Positions 47,029 to 55,462 of a DNA stretch of 64,000 bases are shown here, piece by piece. The stretch is from Methylobacter sp. KS41. GTDB lineage: Bacteria > Pseudomonadota > Gammaproteobacteria > Methylococcales > Methylomonadaceae. Within the stretch, counting starts at the first letter, position 1. Each line of letters opens with the position of its first letter. A model generated the notes under the pieces. It saw only the letters and a list, made by a program, of their open reading frames with translations. It searched no databases and was not told the DNA's origin. Where the stretch lies: contig PHSP01000003.1 in NCBI GenBank assembly GCA_002862125.1, positions 310,001-374,000 on the forward strand, read 5' to 3'. The position numbers were made by a program, and so were the translations under genes.

Positions 47029-47418
47029 TTAGTTGACCAACGTATGGCCGCGCTGACGCATACATATTTTGAATGATCGTTTAAAGTCCTCGTTGGCTTT
47101 ATAACCTTCCCACAATCCAGCGGGAATGGCCAAAATAGCACCACCCGCGGCACCGGTCGCAGCACTGCCCGCTATAGCGCCAACAGCCGCGCCGCCAGCT
47201 GCGCCAGTGACTGCACCAACACCAGCGCCCATAGCGACTTCTTTCGTGATATCCGATGCTTGTTTTGCCAGGCCCTTACACTCTGTCATGTCGCGCTGAA
47301 CGGTTTCTGGATGTTGGTCCATGCGAGGATCGACAATCGGATGCCAGCCACTCATAGATGCGCACCCAGTGGTTAATGCAGAAAGCACCAACATTGTTGA
47401 TAAATTATTTTTTCTCAT
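47029..47418 (-). CDS. Glycine-zipper lipoprotein
   Basis: A 129-residue predicted lipoprotein. The start at 47418 opens MRKNNLSTMLVLSALTTGC (lipid-carrying Cys19). The central stretch GAGVGAVTGAAGGAAVGAIA followed by GSAATGAAGGAILAIPAG is a long Gly/Ala small-residue pattern of the glycine-zipper families that insert in or lie along the outer membrane; the C-terminal EDFKRSFKICMRQRGHTLVN is also frequent in this type. Two Cys (CKG before, CMRQ after the zipper) might pair in the periplasm. Function unknown; related proteins are often stress-induced. No operon partner. Confidence 0.82.
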   Translation of the reverse strand: MRKNNLSTMLVLSALTTGCASMSGWHPIVDPRMDQHPETVQRDMTECKGLAKQASDITKEVAMGAGVGAVTGAAGGAAVGAIAGSAATGAAGGAILAIPAGLWEGYKANEDFKRSFKICMRQRGHTLVN

Positions 47419-48101
47419 GTTTTTCTCTAAAAAAGGCATATTTGAATTAATAAAATAAATTTTTCATAAGCTTTGACCCTAGGTGACAGAAGACAACTGG
47501 CTATTTTCTAAGCAATTATGGTTGTCTAAGATTATCCCTGTATGAAATGAATGGCGGCTTAACAGAGTCAGTTAACGGAGCTTCCACTCCGGAAGAGGAA
47601 ATTCGATTATTTTTTAGAAAAATAGATACTTAGGGGCGTGCATGAAATGACTTGAACAACTGTAGGGGAGAATTCATTCGTCCCTACACGGTGGACACTA
47701 TTTCATTGGTAATTTTATTTCATGCGCATTCCTTATGAGGCGTTAAATAGGCAATAAAGATTAATTTAAGGGTTGACTAAATCAGGTGTGAAAGGTGCTT
47801 AAACATGATTGCAGTTGGCGTTTTTGAAGAAAAAACATTTGTCTACGCTGCTTGAGCGTGTGGTGTAGATTCCGGCTGCCCTTTATTCTTGGCATCAACT
47901 GCCTATTGGACATGATCACAGTGGCAATACTGCTATTTGCATTTCGCTGCTTTATTTTGTCAGGACTCATTACCGTATAGAATGGGGAACCTTTTTGTAA
48001 AAAAAGTGTTTATTGGAAAACGCAACAAACGGGAGACATTTTTTGCCGGTTTACGGTCCGGATAAAAATGTCACTTACTTCAGGTATAACGCTTTCGTAT
48101 T
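47419..48101. other. Intergenic region with a MITE-like repeat
   Basis: About 680 bases. The only clear structure is the nested inverted repeat at 47636-47729. A 62-codon minus-strand frame at 47782-47970 is Gln/Arg-rich without known domain. The promoter of the MoxR operon should lie near the right end. Confidence 0.5.
47636..47729. repeat. MITE-like nested inverted repeat
   Basis: Outer arms GCATGAAAT (47640-47648) and ATTTCATGC (47717-47725) enclose a second hairpin at 47661-47688, beginning TGTAGGGGAGAATTC and ending GTCCCTACA, with 12 pairs and one mismatch. The nested form and about 90-base size fit a small non-autonomous element or a dispersed REP-like repeat. Confidence 0.5.
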
Positions 48102-49118
48102 ATGGACAAAAATATAACTAACATCATGTCAGAAAATAATAGCAATAAAAACACCGCTCAATCCTTATTAAGCAAGTTAAAAAATTTTATTAATCAAGAA
48201 ATTATCGGTCAGGGTGTCCTCGTTGAAAGGATGCTTATAGGTTTGCTGGCCGATGGTCATATTCTGGTCGAAGGCGCGCCTGGGCTGGCCAAGACAAGGG
48301 CTATTAATGTCTTGAGTAAAGGTATTGAAGGTGATTTTCATCGAGTGCAATTCACGCCTGATTTATTACCCGCTGATTTAACAGGCACCGAAATTTACCG
48401 CCCCCAGCAAGGCACGTTTGAATTTCAAAAAGGCCCTTTATTTCATAATCTGATATTGGCCGATGAAATCAACCGCTCGCCGGCGAAAGTGCAGGCGGCA
48501 TTATTGGAAGCGATGGCGGAACGGCAAATAACAGTAGGGCAGGCAACTTATCCATTACCCCGGTTGTTTATGGTCATGGCAACGCAAAACCCGATCGAAC
48601 AGGAAGGAACCTATCCATTGCCTGAAGCGCAACTGGACCGTTTTTTACTGCATGTGAAAGTGGATTATCCAAAAGCCGAGCATGAAAAAAGCATTCTGCA
48701 TCTGGCCAGATCGGAAGCGCGTTCGGAATCGTTGAAAAGCGGTGATAAATTTGAACCGCTTAGTCAAAGCACCTTGTTTGACGCGCGTAATGAGGTGCTA
48801 GATATTTACATGGCGGAAAGCCTTGAGGATTATTTGCTGCAAATCATTCTGGCGACCCGTAACCCGGCGGCGTATGGAAAGGACCTCGCTTCGTGGCTGC
48901 AATATGGCGCGAGCCCGAGAGCCAGCATCGCCCTGGATCGTTGTTCCAGAGCCAAGGCCTGGTTGTCGCAGCGGGATTTTGTCGGCCCGGAAGATATTCA
49001 GGATATGGCCTTTGATGTATTGCGGCATCGCCTGATCTTATCTTATGAAGCTGAAGCAGAAGGCATCACCGCCGATCATTTTATTAAAGAGCTTATTTCC
49101 AGGGTTGCGGTGCCTTGA
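48102..49118 (+). CDS. MoxR-family AAA+ ATPase
   Basis: A 338-residue cytoplasmic chaperone-type ATPase. Walker A EGAPGLAKTRA at 57-67, Walker B NLILADEINRSPAK (about 116-129), sensor 1 MATQNPIEQEGTYPLPEAQL followed by the arginine finger DRF; the C-terminal lid ends with SYEAEAEGITADHFIKELIS. MoxR proteins act with VWA-domain proteins, for which the genes follow (49115-54648), in maturation or metal loading of periplasmic or membrane complexes. ATG 48102 or ATG 48126 could be the start; neither has a strong ribosome-binding site. It is the first gene of a Bat-like operon and overlaps the DUF58 gene by 4 bases. Confidence 0.94.
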   Translation: MDKNITNIMSENNSNKNTAQSLLSKLKNFINQEIIGQGVLVERMLIGLLADGHILVEGAPGLAKTRAINVLSKGIEGDFHRVQFTPDLLPADLTGTEIYRPQQGTFEFQKGPLFHNLILADEINRSPAKVQAALLEAMAERQITVGQATYPLPRLFMVMATQNPIEQEGTYPLPEAQLDRFLLHVKVDYPKAEHEKSILHLARSEARSESLKSGDKFEPLSQSTLFDARNEVLDIYMAESLEDYLLQIILATRNPAAYGKDLASWLQYGASPRASIALDRCSRAKAWLSQRDFVGPEDIQDMAFDVLRHRLILSYEAEAEGITADHFIKELISRVAVP

Positions 49119-50059
49119 TGTTGACCGATAAACACATTAATTCCATCAGCCAATCAAAGCATGAGTTAATCTCTGCATCGTTAAAAACTCTGATTGATTT
49201 GGCAAAACCGGCTGCCGGTTTAAATTTGCATCATGCTCAATTTCGAGCCCGGCAAAGCGGCGGTTATGTGTCCCGTTTTAAAGGCCGCGGGATGGAGTTT
49301 GATGAAGCCCGCTTATATCAACCAGGCGATGATATTCGCAGCATTGACTGGCGAGTTACGGCGCGCACCGGAAAAACCCATACCAAGGTGTTCAGGGAAG
49401 AACGCGAAAGGCCGGTATTTATTTCCGTGGATAACCGTCCTGCCATGCACTTTGCCACGCGCGGCGTGTTTAAATCGGTGTTGGCGGCAAAACTCGCCGG
49501 ATTATTAGCTTGGACAGCCGAGCATCATAGTGACAGGATTGGCGGACAGATTTTTTCCGAACAGGAGTGCCGGGAATTAAAACCGCAAAATGGCAGACAT
49601 GCCGTATTGCGGTTTTTAAATGCCATTGTTTGCAGAGACGGCATTAGCCGCCAGGTGAACGAATTGACCTTTAAAGCCGCCCCGGCAATTGCCCTTGATC
49701 AAGTACTGGCAAGATTGGCTCAGCATGCCCGTCCCGGCAGTCTGGTTTATATCATCAGTGATTTCCGGGGCATTGACGACCAGGCTGAAACACATATAAC
49801 AAAGCTGTCACAGCATTGCGAGGTGGTGTTGATTTTTATCCATGATCCATTGGAAAGCAGTTTGCCCGCTAAGGGCCGCTATCGTTTTACCGATGATGAG
49901 CGCGATGTAGTCATTGATGCCGGCGACCGGCAGCGGCTGATAAATTACCATCAGCGTTTTGTTCAACGTCTGCAGCGGCTGGAATCATTAGCAAAAAAAA
50001 GGGGGCTTGTGCTCATTCAATGCAGCACTACAGAAGACCCCATACAATGCTTAAGATGA
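49115..50059 (+). CDS. DUF58 (VWA-like) protein
   Basis: A 314-residue protein of the DUF58 family, the usual second member of MoxR operons. The signature lies at about residues 65-100: YQPGDDIRSIDWRVTARTGK followed by KVFREERERP. The downstream VFISVDNRPAMHFATRG and GSLVYIISDFRGIDDQ show the remnants of a VWA fold, although the metal-site motif DxSxS is replaced (VDNRP), so metal binding is doubtful. No membrane segment. It should be recruited by the MoxR ATPase. The next operon gene (DUF4381) is now separated by an IS630 element, which may uncouple expression. Confidence 0.92.
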   Translation: MMLTDKHINSISQSKHELISASLKTLIDLAKPAAGLNLHHAQFRARQSGGYVSRFKGRGMEFDEARLYQPGDDIRSIDWRVTARTGKTHTKVFREERERPVFISVDNRPAMHFATRGVFKSVLAAKLAGLLAWTAEHHSDRIGGQIFSEQECRELKPQNGRHAVLRFLNAIVCRDGISRQVNELTFKAAPAIALDQVLARLAQHARPGSLVYIISDFRGIDDQAETHITKLSQHCEVVLIFIHDPLESSLPAKGRYRFTDDERDVVIDAGDRQRLINYHQRFVQRLQRLESLAKKRGLVLIQCSTTEDPIQCLR

Positions 50060-50088
50060 TATTTAGGAACAGGCATGAAATTTCTCTC

Positions 50089-50112
50089 GTTTCCATGCTC
50101 ATGCGTGGGAAC
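50089..50112. repeat. REP-like hairpin, left of IS630
   Basis: GTTTCCATGC, loop TCAT, GCGTGGGAAC. It pairs over 10 positions with two T-G wobbles and matches in inverted sense the hairpin at 51251-51274 beyond the insertion sequence. Such CCCACGC/GCGTGGG hairpins are dispersed in many proteobacterial genomes. Confidence 0.65.
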
Positions 50113-50125
50113 GCAGAAGCAGATA

Positions 50126-51245
50126 TACTCCATTCGGCCATTTTTGCGGAAAATGAAGAGGGTATAATAGCCAAATTTAAACACAAAACCTGACATGCTA
50201 AAGATCGAGTTTACCGAAAAAGCCATAGACGAAGTGTATCAACAATTCATGGAGCATCCATCAGGAGTGACCAAGAAAAAACTGCATGTCGTATACCTCA
50301 AAGCATTGGGCTTATCGCATAAGGAAATCGAACGCATTGCCCGTACCAGCGCTGACAGTGTGACGCGCTACCTGAAAGATTATAACGCGGGCGGCTTAGC
50401 TGCCCTGGGTGTATCGCGCACTCACCGTCCGGTCAGTTCATTGCAGCCTTATCACGATCAAATTAAGGCGCACTTTTTAAAACAGCCGCCTCATACCGTC
50501 TCCGCGGCGTCTCATGAAATCGAGGCGCTGACCGGGATCAAATTAGGCCCCAGCGCCTGCCGTGACTTCATGCGCAAGCGCCTTGGCATGAAGTTCCGCA
50601 AAATGGCGGTTATCCCGGCAAAAGCCGACCCAAAAAAGCAGGCCGAGTTCTTAAACAACCAACTTGAGCCCTTGTTGGAAGAAGAAAAACAAGGCCGGCG
50701 CAAGGTCTTCTTCGTTGACGCCGCGCACTTTGTCATGGGCGCTTTTTTGGGAATGCTTTGGTGTTTTGAGCGGCTGTTTCTCAAGTCATCCAGCGGGCGT
50801 AGACGTTACAATGTCCTGGGCGCTTTCAGTGCAAAAGGCGCCGACTTAGTCACGGTGACCAATGATGCCTACATCAACTCCGGCACGGTTGTGGACGTGC
50901 TCTTCAAGATCAAGCAAGAGCACGCCGGCATCCCATTGACACTCGTCATGGACAACGCCCGTTACCAACGGTGCAACAAGGTGACGGAGCAAGCCAAAGC
51001 GCTGGGCATCGACATCCTTTTCCTACCCCCTTATTCGCCTAATTTGAACTTGATTGAGCGTTTATGGAAGTTCACCAAAAAGAAATGCCTTTACAATCGC
51101 TATCACGAGACATTTTGCCATTTCAAGGAAGCCATCGACGACTGCCTTAGTAAGGTAAAATCCACTTTCAAGGAACAAGTAAAAACACTTTTAAACCCAA
51201 AATTCCAGCTCTTTGAAAAATCCGCAGGCGTGACCGCGTGAGGTA
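50126..51245 (+). mobile_element. IS630-family insertion sequence
   Basis: Imperfect inverted repeats: the left end region 50123-50149 (ATATACTCCATTCGG...) and the reverse complement of 51222-51248 (ATATACCTCACGCGG...) agree at about 19 of 27 positions; the right one overlaps the 3' end of the transposase gene. TA dinucleotides at 50124-50125 and 51246-51247 fit the TA target duplication typical of IS630/Tc1-type elements. The exact end is inferred from these two signs. It lies between DUF58 and DUF4381 within the Bat-like operon. Confidence 0.8.
50195..51241 (+). CDS. IS630-family transposase
   Basis: A 348-residue full-length transposase. N-terminal helix-turn-helix parts (ALGLSHKEIERIARTSADSV, then YNAGGLAALG) bind the ends; the catalytic DDE core has Asp in RKVFFVDAAHFVMG (about residue 175), Asp in TLVMDNARYQR (about 252) and Glu in PPYSPNLNLIERLWKFTKKK (about 290). 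No frameshift, so it appears functional. The stop codon lies inside the right inverted repeat. The start ATG at 50195 has no strong ribosome-binding site. Confidence 0.95.
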   Translation: MLKIEFTEKAIDEVYQQFMEHPSGVTKKKLHVVYLKALGLSHKEIERIARTSADSVTRYLKDYNAGGLAALGVSRTHRPVSSLQPYHDQIKAHFLKQPPHTVSAASHEIEALTGIKLGPSACRDFMRKRLGMKFRKMAVIPAKADPKKQAEFLNNQLEPLLEEEKQGRRKVFFVDAAHFVMGAFLGMLWCFERLFLKSSSGRRRYNVLGAFSAKGADLVTVTNDAYINSGTVVDVLFKIKQEHAGIPLTLVMDNARYQRCNKVTEQAKALGIDILFLPPYSPNLNLIERLWKFTKKKCLYNRYHETFCHFKEAIDDCLSKVKSTFKEQVKTLLNPKFQLFEKSAGVTA

Positions 51246-51250
51246 TATAA

Positions 51251-51274
51251 ATTCCCACGCAGGAGCGTGGGAAC
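51251..51274. repeat. REP-like hairpin, right of IS630
   Basis: TTCCCACGC, loop AGGA, GCGTGGGAA, a perfect 9-base stem. With the IS630 element removed this and the hairpin at 50089-50112 would lie about 15 bases apart, inverted to each other, as in REP doublets (REPINs). Confidence 0.7.
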
Positions 51275-51329
51275 TAGGGAAGGACTGGAGCAGTCTTCCG
51301 ATTTTGTGCCGTTACCATGATTAAAACAG

Positions 51330-51821
51330 ATGCCGACTACTCAACTTCCCCTTAAAGATATACACATCCCCGAAGCAATCGGCTGGTGGCCTCCGGCAAT
51401 CGGCTGGTGGCTTCTTGCGATTTTGATCCCTGCATTAATAGTTCTTTTGTATGGGTTGTTTAAATTCCTGACCCGCAAAACCGCTATTAAAACGGCTAAA
51501 AAGAATTTGGACGATATCAAACAAAATCTTGCGCTGGATAACATTACAAAATTGCGTGAACTTTCCATGCTCATTCGCCGCGTTTCAATCAGCGTCAACC
51601 CGAGAACTGAAGTTGCTAGTTTAACAGGGCGTCAATGGCTGGAGTTTCTCGATAAATCGGTTACCGGCGCGCCTTTTAGTGAAGGCTGCGGACAGTTGTT
51701 AGCCGATGCGCCTTATCGAAACACTCCGCCTACTGAGCAGGAAATCTCTCAACTCATCGACCAGTGTGAAGACTGGCTTAAAGCCCAAATCAAACAAGCC
51801 AAAAGAAAACAAAAATCATGA
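51330..51821 (+). CDS. DUF4381 membrane protein of the Bat-like operon
   Basis: A 163-residue protein with one membrane segment (about 20-46, WWPPAIGWWLLAILIPALIV) and a cytoplasmic helical domain (RELSMLIRRVSISVNPRTEV, LTGRQWLEFLDKSV) characteristic of DUF4381, a constant member of MoxR-DUF58-VWA operons between the DUF58 and VWA genes. Its exact role is not known. The start at 51330 leaves only a short poor ribosome-binding site; an out-of-frame ATG at 51317 precedes it. Overlaps the VWA gene by 4 bases. Before the IS630 insertion it would have followed DUF58 by about 150 bases. Confidence 0.86.
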   Translation: MPTTQLPLKDIHIPEAIGWWPPAIGWWLLAILIPALIVLLYGLFKFLTRKTAIKTAKKNLDDIKQNLALDNITKLRELSMLIRRVSISVNPRTEVASLTGRQWLEFLDKSVTGAPFSEGCGQLLADAPYRNTPPTEQEISQLIDQCEDWLKAQIKQAKRKQKS

Positions 51822-52798
51822 TTCATTTTGAGTGGCCCTGGCTCCTGACAGCATTACCTCTACCTTTATTGATTCGCTGGCTGGTTCCGGCAAATAACCC
51901 TGTGGAGCAGGCGGCATTAAAAGTCCCGTTTCTGGATGATTTCTCTGAAGGTCAAACGCAAGCTGTTTCCCAAACCCGGCAATGGCCATTATTACTGGCG
52001 GCAATCGCGTGGTTTTTATTGGTTATTGCATGTGCCAGGCCGCAATGGCTGGGAGAACCTATTGAACAGGCCGTAAGCGGGCGGGATTTAATGTTGGCCG
52101 TGGATTTATCGGCCAGTATGGAAGAGCAGGATTTTATAATTAATGATAAGCCTGTGGATCGATTGACCGCAATCAAATGGGTAGCCAACGATTTTATTAA
52201 CAGGCGCGTAGGCGACAGAGTGGGATTAATATTATTCGGCACTCATGCTTATCTGCAGGCGCCATTAACGTTTGACAGAAAAACAGTGCAGACCTTATTA
52301 AACGAAGCTGTCATCGGTCTCGCGGGCGATAATACAGCGATAGGCGATGCTATCGGTCTGGCGGTTAAACGGCTTAAAAATGAGCCGGACAACAGTCGCG
52401 TGTTGGTGTTGTTAACTGATGGCGCAAATACGGCTGGAGAAGTTTCTCCTTTAAAAGCCGCCGAATTAGCCGCCGCAAACCATTTAAAAATTTATACCAT
52501 CGGAGTGGGCGCGGATGAAATGATCGTGCGCAGTTTTTTCGGTAACCGCAAGGTTAATCCTTCGCGCGATCTGGATGAACACACCCTGGTTAAGATTGCT
52601 GAAAGCACGGGCGGCCGCTATTTTCGAGCCAGAAATACCGATGAACTAAACAACATCTATATGTTACTGGATAAGCTTGAGCCCGTTGAAAAAGATAAAC
52701 AATACTTCAGGCCGCGCAGCGAATTGTTTTTCTGGCCATTGTCACTGGCGCTGAGTCTGGCCGCCTTTATCAGCTTATCCCGCGTGAGGTTATCATGA
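51818..52798 (+). CDS. VWA-domain membrane protein (BatA-like)
   Basis: A 326-residue protein with two N-terminal helices (about 7-23 and 55-73), a periplasmic or cytoplasmic VWA domain (92-285) with intact metal site DLSAS (Asp96, Ser98, Ser100) and TDGANTAGE, and a C-terminal helix (about 302-320). The N-terminal FEWPWLLTALPLPLLIRWLV is the usual BatA start. VWA domains bind proteins via a divalent cation; the MoxR ATPase is the probable remodeller. In Bacteroides the Bat proteins support aerotolerance; in proteobacteria the function is mostly unknown. Overlaps its neighbours by 4 bases on both sides. Confidence 0.92.
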   Translation: MIHFEWPWLLTALPLPLLIRWLVPANNPVEQAALKVPFLDDFSEGQTQAVSQTRQWPLLLAAIAWFLLVIACARPQWLGEPIEQAVSGRDLMLAVDLSASMEEQDFIINDKPVDRLTAIKWVANDFINRRVGDRVGLILFGTHAYLQAPLTFDRKTVQTLLNEAVIGLAGDNTAIGDAIGLAVKRLKNEPDNSRVLVLLTDGANTAGEVSPLKAAELAAANHLKIYTIGVGADEMIVRSFFGNRKVNPSRDLDEHTLVKIAESTGGRYFRARNTDELNNIYMLLDKLEPVEKDKQYFRPRSELFFWPLSLALSLAAFISLSRVRLS

Positions 52799-54648
52799 AT
52801 CCGGCTGAGTTTCATTTCATCAGGCCCTACTGGCTGCTGGCTATTATTCCCTACGTTGCGATAGTCGCTTTAACGTTAAGAAACAAACTCAGTCATGGCA
52901 ACTGGTCGGCTGTGTGCGATGCGGAGTTATTGCCGTATTTATTGCAGGAAAAGGCAGTGAGGCAAAGCCGTTGGCCGTTAACTGCAGGCTCCATTGCAGC
53001 GTTATTGGCGATTACCGCATTGGCCGGGCCCGCTTGGCAACGCTTGCCTTCGCCGATTTTCAGAAATGAATCGGCGCTGGTGATTGCACTGGATTTATCG
53101 CCTTCCATGGATGCCGAGGATATTAAACCCAGCCGCTTAATCCGGGCTCGCTACAAAATTGCCGATATTCTAAAGCAGCGTAAAGACGGCCAGACCGCAT
53201 TGCTGGTTTATTCCGGCGATGCTTTTACCGTTACGCCGCTCACTGATGATACGCAAACCATAGATAGCCAGCTTTCAGCGCTTACCACTGAAATTATGCC
53301 CAGTGAAGGCAATAATACAGAAGCGGCGTTGGAAAAAGCCGTTGAACTGTTTAAACAGGCAGGCATGCAAAAAGGCCAGATATTGCTGGTAACCGATGGA
53401 GTCAATGTTGATAAAACAATGGCGGCGGTCAAAGCGCTCGATGGTTATGCGCTGTCAATTTTGGGAGTGGGAACAGTTGAAGGGGGTCCAATCGCGCTTC
53501 CCGATGGCGGGTTTTTGAAAGATAGGCAAGGCAGTATCGTGGTTCCTAAATTAAATGCCGGTGATTTGTCAAGGCTGGCTCAGGCAGGAAAAGGCGTTTA
53601 TCAAACCATAACAGCAAATGACGCTGATATTCAAACCTTGCTGGCAAACATCAACAAACCAGTCCAACAGCAGGGCAAGGAAAATAAAAACTTATTGCTT
53701 GATCAATGGGCGGACGAAGGTCCTTGGCTTTTGTTGCTGGTTTTACCGCTGGCGGCATTGAGCTTTAGAAAAGGCCTTCTATGTTTTGCCTTGGCACTGC
53801 TATTACCGCTGCCTAAAAACAGTTATGCCTTTGAATGGCGGGATTTATGGAGGAATAAGGATCAGCAGGCGCAACAGGCTTATAAAAATAATCAATTTGA
53901 GCAAGCGGCAAATTTATTTGAAAATCCTGACTGGAAAGCGGCCGCGCAATACAAGGCAGGCGAGTATGGCAAGGCGCTGGAAAATCTGAAAAATAACCGT
54001 ACCGCTTCAGGTGCTTATAATCAGGGCAATGCACTTGCGCAATCCGGCAAGCTTGAAGAAGCTGTAAAAGCTTATGATGAAGCCTTGAAAAAAGCAAAAG
54101 ATGAACAGCAACTCATTGAAGACGCCAAATATAATAAAGCGCTCGTAGAAAAAGAATTGGAAAAGCAAAAGCAAGAACAGCAGCAACAGAATAAAAAACA
54201 GCAAGATAAGCAGCAAAATAATAAGCGGAACGACAAACAACAATCCGAAAACAAATCTCCGCAAGGAAAGGAGGGTGATAATTCAGAAAAATCCGAAGAA
54301 CAAAAAAAATCCGAACAAAAGCCTGAACAGTCTGAAGAGAAGAAATCTGAACAGCAACAGGCAAATAAACAGGAGTCTCCTGAAAATAATGAGCAACAAA
54401 ATAAACCGGAAGAAAAAAAACCGGATACCGAAAAGGCTCAACAAGCTGAAGCTCAGCATAACAAAGACGAAAGCAAGGAGCCAGGCAAACAGGAGCCTGC
54501 CGACGCTCAACCTTCTGATGAAGAACAACAAGCCAATGAACAATGGCTTAGAAGAATACCCGATGATCCGGCTGGCTTGTTAAAACGTAAATTTAAATAT
54601 CAATATGGTCAACGCAAGCATCAGGCAAATGATGATGCTGATTGGTAG
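52795..54648 (+). CDS. VWA-TPR fusion protein (BatB/BatC-like) with long charged tail
   Basis: A 617-residue protein. Two helices (about 14-29 and 60-78), a VWA domain (93-290) with metal site DLSPS (Asp100, Ser102, Ser104) and TDGVN, a pair of helices near 310-345, then TPR units (about 365-440: KNNQFEQAANLFENPDWKAA, YNQGNALAQSGKLEEAVKAY). Residues about 455-590 are low-complexity Gln/Lys/Glu/Asn (for example QQQQNKKQQDKQQNNKRNDK), presumably disordered. The C-terminus (EEQQANEQWLRRIPDDPAGL) is conserved among BatB/C proteins. It combines what in other species are the separate BatB and BatC. End of the operon; the next gene is yfdX after 124 bases. Confidence 0.92.
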   Translation: MNPAEFHFIRPYWLLAIIPYVAIVALTLRNKLSHGNWSAVCDAELLPYLLQEKAVRQSRWPLTAGSIAALLAITALAGPAWQRLPSPIFRNESALVIALDLSPSMDAEDIKPSRLIRARYKIADILKQRKDGQTALLVYSGDAFTVTPLTDDTQTIDSQLSALTTEIMPSEGNNTEAALEKAVELFKQAGMQKGQILLVTDGVNVDKTMAAVKALDGYALSILGVGTVEGGPIALPDGGFLKDRQGSIVVPKLNAGDLSRLAQAGKGVYQTITANDADIQTLLANINKPVQQQGKENKNLLLDQWADEGPWLLLLVLPLAALSFRKGLLCFALALLLPLPKNSYAFEWRDLWRNKDQQAQQAYKNNQFEQAANLFENPDWKAAAQYKAGEYGKALENLKNNRTASGAYNQGNALAQSGKLEEAVKAYDEALKKAKDEQQLIEDAKYNKALVEKELEKQKQEQQQQNKKQQDKQQNNKRNDKQQSENKSPQGKEGDNSEKSEEQKKSEQKPEQSEEKKSEQQQANKQESPENNEQQNKPEEKKPDTEKAQQAEAQHNKDESKEPGKQEPADAQPSDEEQQANEQWLRRIPDDPAGLLKRKFKYQYGQRKHQANDDADW

Positions 54649-54772
54649 CAGAATGCGAGTGACTTGAATAGATTGTTTGTTTTACCGGCAATTATTCATA
54701 TACGCACCCAATGTTTTGATTCGTATTTATGATCAAAACAGTTTAATGTTCAACAATTATGGAGTTAATCAG

Positions 54773-55462
54773 ATGAATACAAAAAAAATGATAAATTATA
54801 TGTCGCTGGCGGTTATTATTTTCGGGCTCACTGTTTTTGCTAATGAGGCATCGGCAGCTCAGGCGAACAAAGCGGAACAAGCTTTGGAAAAAGTTTCCAA
54901 GGAAGGTCGCGCCGCCATGCAAGAGTTACGTTTGGCCAGAGTTGCAATATTCAATGGTCAATTGAAACAGGCCAAGGAAATGCTGGATCAGTCCAAAAAA
55001 CTTCTTTCCACAGTTGAAAAACAGGTGCCGGAATTGGTTGTGACTGTAAAAACCGAGGAAAAAGTGGATGGCAAGACCGTAAATAATGAAAAGGCGGCAA
55101 TTTCCAGCGATCTTGTCCCTATTGATGCCGGTCTGGTTGTAGCGGAAGATTTTGTCGCAACGCCTGAAAAAAGCGAGAAAATCAAAAAAGCTAATGAGCA
55201 TTTAAAAAACAATGAAACTTCAAAAGCAATTGAAGTTTTGCGTGAGGCCGACATTGGGCTTTCTGTTTCCCGGGTGTTGATGCCGGTTAAAGATACAATC
55301 AAACACGTCGACAAGGCAACCGAACTGTTCGGCGAACATAAATACTATGAAGCGAACCTTGCTCTCAAGGCAGCTGAAGATGGCTTAATAATAGACTCGG
55401 TACTACTCTACGAGCCGGTTGCAGCTCCTAAAAAAGAGCCTGAACCCGCCGCTAAAAAGTGA
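54773..55462 (+). CDS. YfdX family periplasmic protein (second copy)
   Basis: A 229-residue secreted protein. Start at 54773, preceded by GGAGTTAATCAG, gives a signal peptide (INYMSLAVIIFGLTVFANEA, cleavage near ASA at residue 28); an upstream in-frame ATG at 54677 would add 32 residues without a ribosome-binding site. Features of the family: NKAEQALEKVSKEGRAAMQE, RLARVAIFNGQLKQAKEMLD, DLVPIDAGLVVAEDF and NEHLKNNETSKAIEVLREAD. Compared with the first copy (16338-17264) it is shorter and lacks the Ser/Ala linker. It ends with a Lys/Pro/Glu tail. It follows the Bat-like operon and may be transcribed with it. Function unknown. Confidence 0.87.
   Translation: MNTKKMINYMSLAVIIFGLTVFANEASAAQANKAEQALEKVSKEGRAAMQELRLARVAIFNGQLKQAKEMLDQSKKLLSTVEKQVPELVVTVKTEEKVDGKTVNNEKAAISSDLVPIDAGLVVAEDFVATPEKSEKIKKANEHLKNNETSKAIEVLREADIGLSVSRVLMPVKDTIKHVDKATELFGEHKYYEANLALKAAEDGLIIDSVLLYEPVAAPKKEPEPAAKK

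Noticed and set aside
46806-47036. A 76-codon plus-strand frame after the IS1595 remnant
   Set aside because: It starts in the broken end of the transposase, has no known domain, and its last bases overlap the glycine-zipper gene.
48102-54648. Methanol dehydrogenase accessory genes (mxaR, mxaS, mxaC, mxaL)
   Set aside because: MoxR, DUF58 and VWA genes also occur there, but DUF4381 and a VWA-TPR fusion and the absence of mxaF, mxaJ, mxaG and mxaI point to the Bat-like operon instead.
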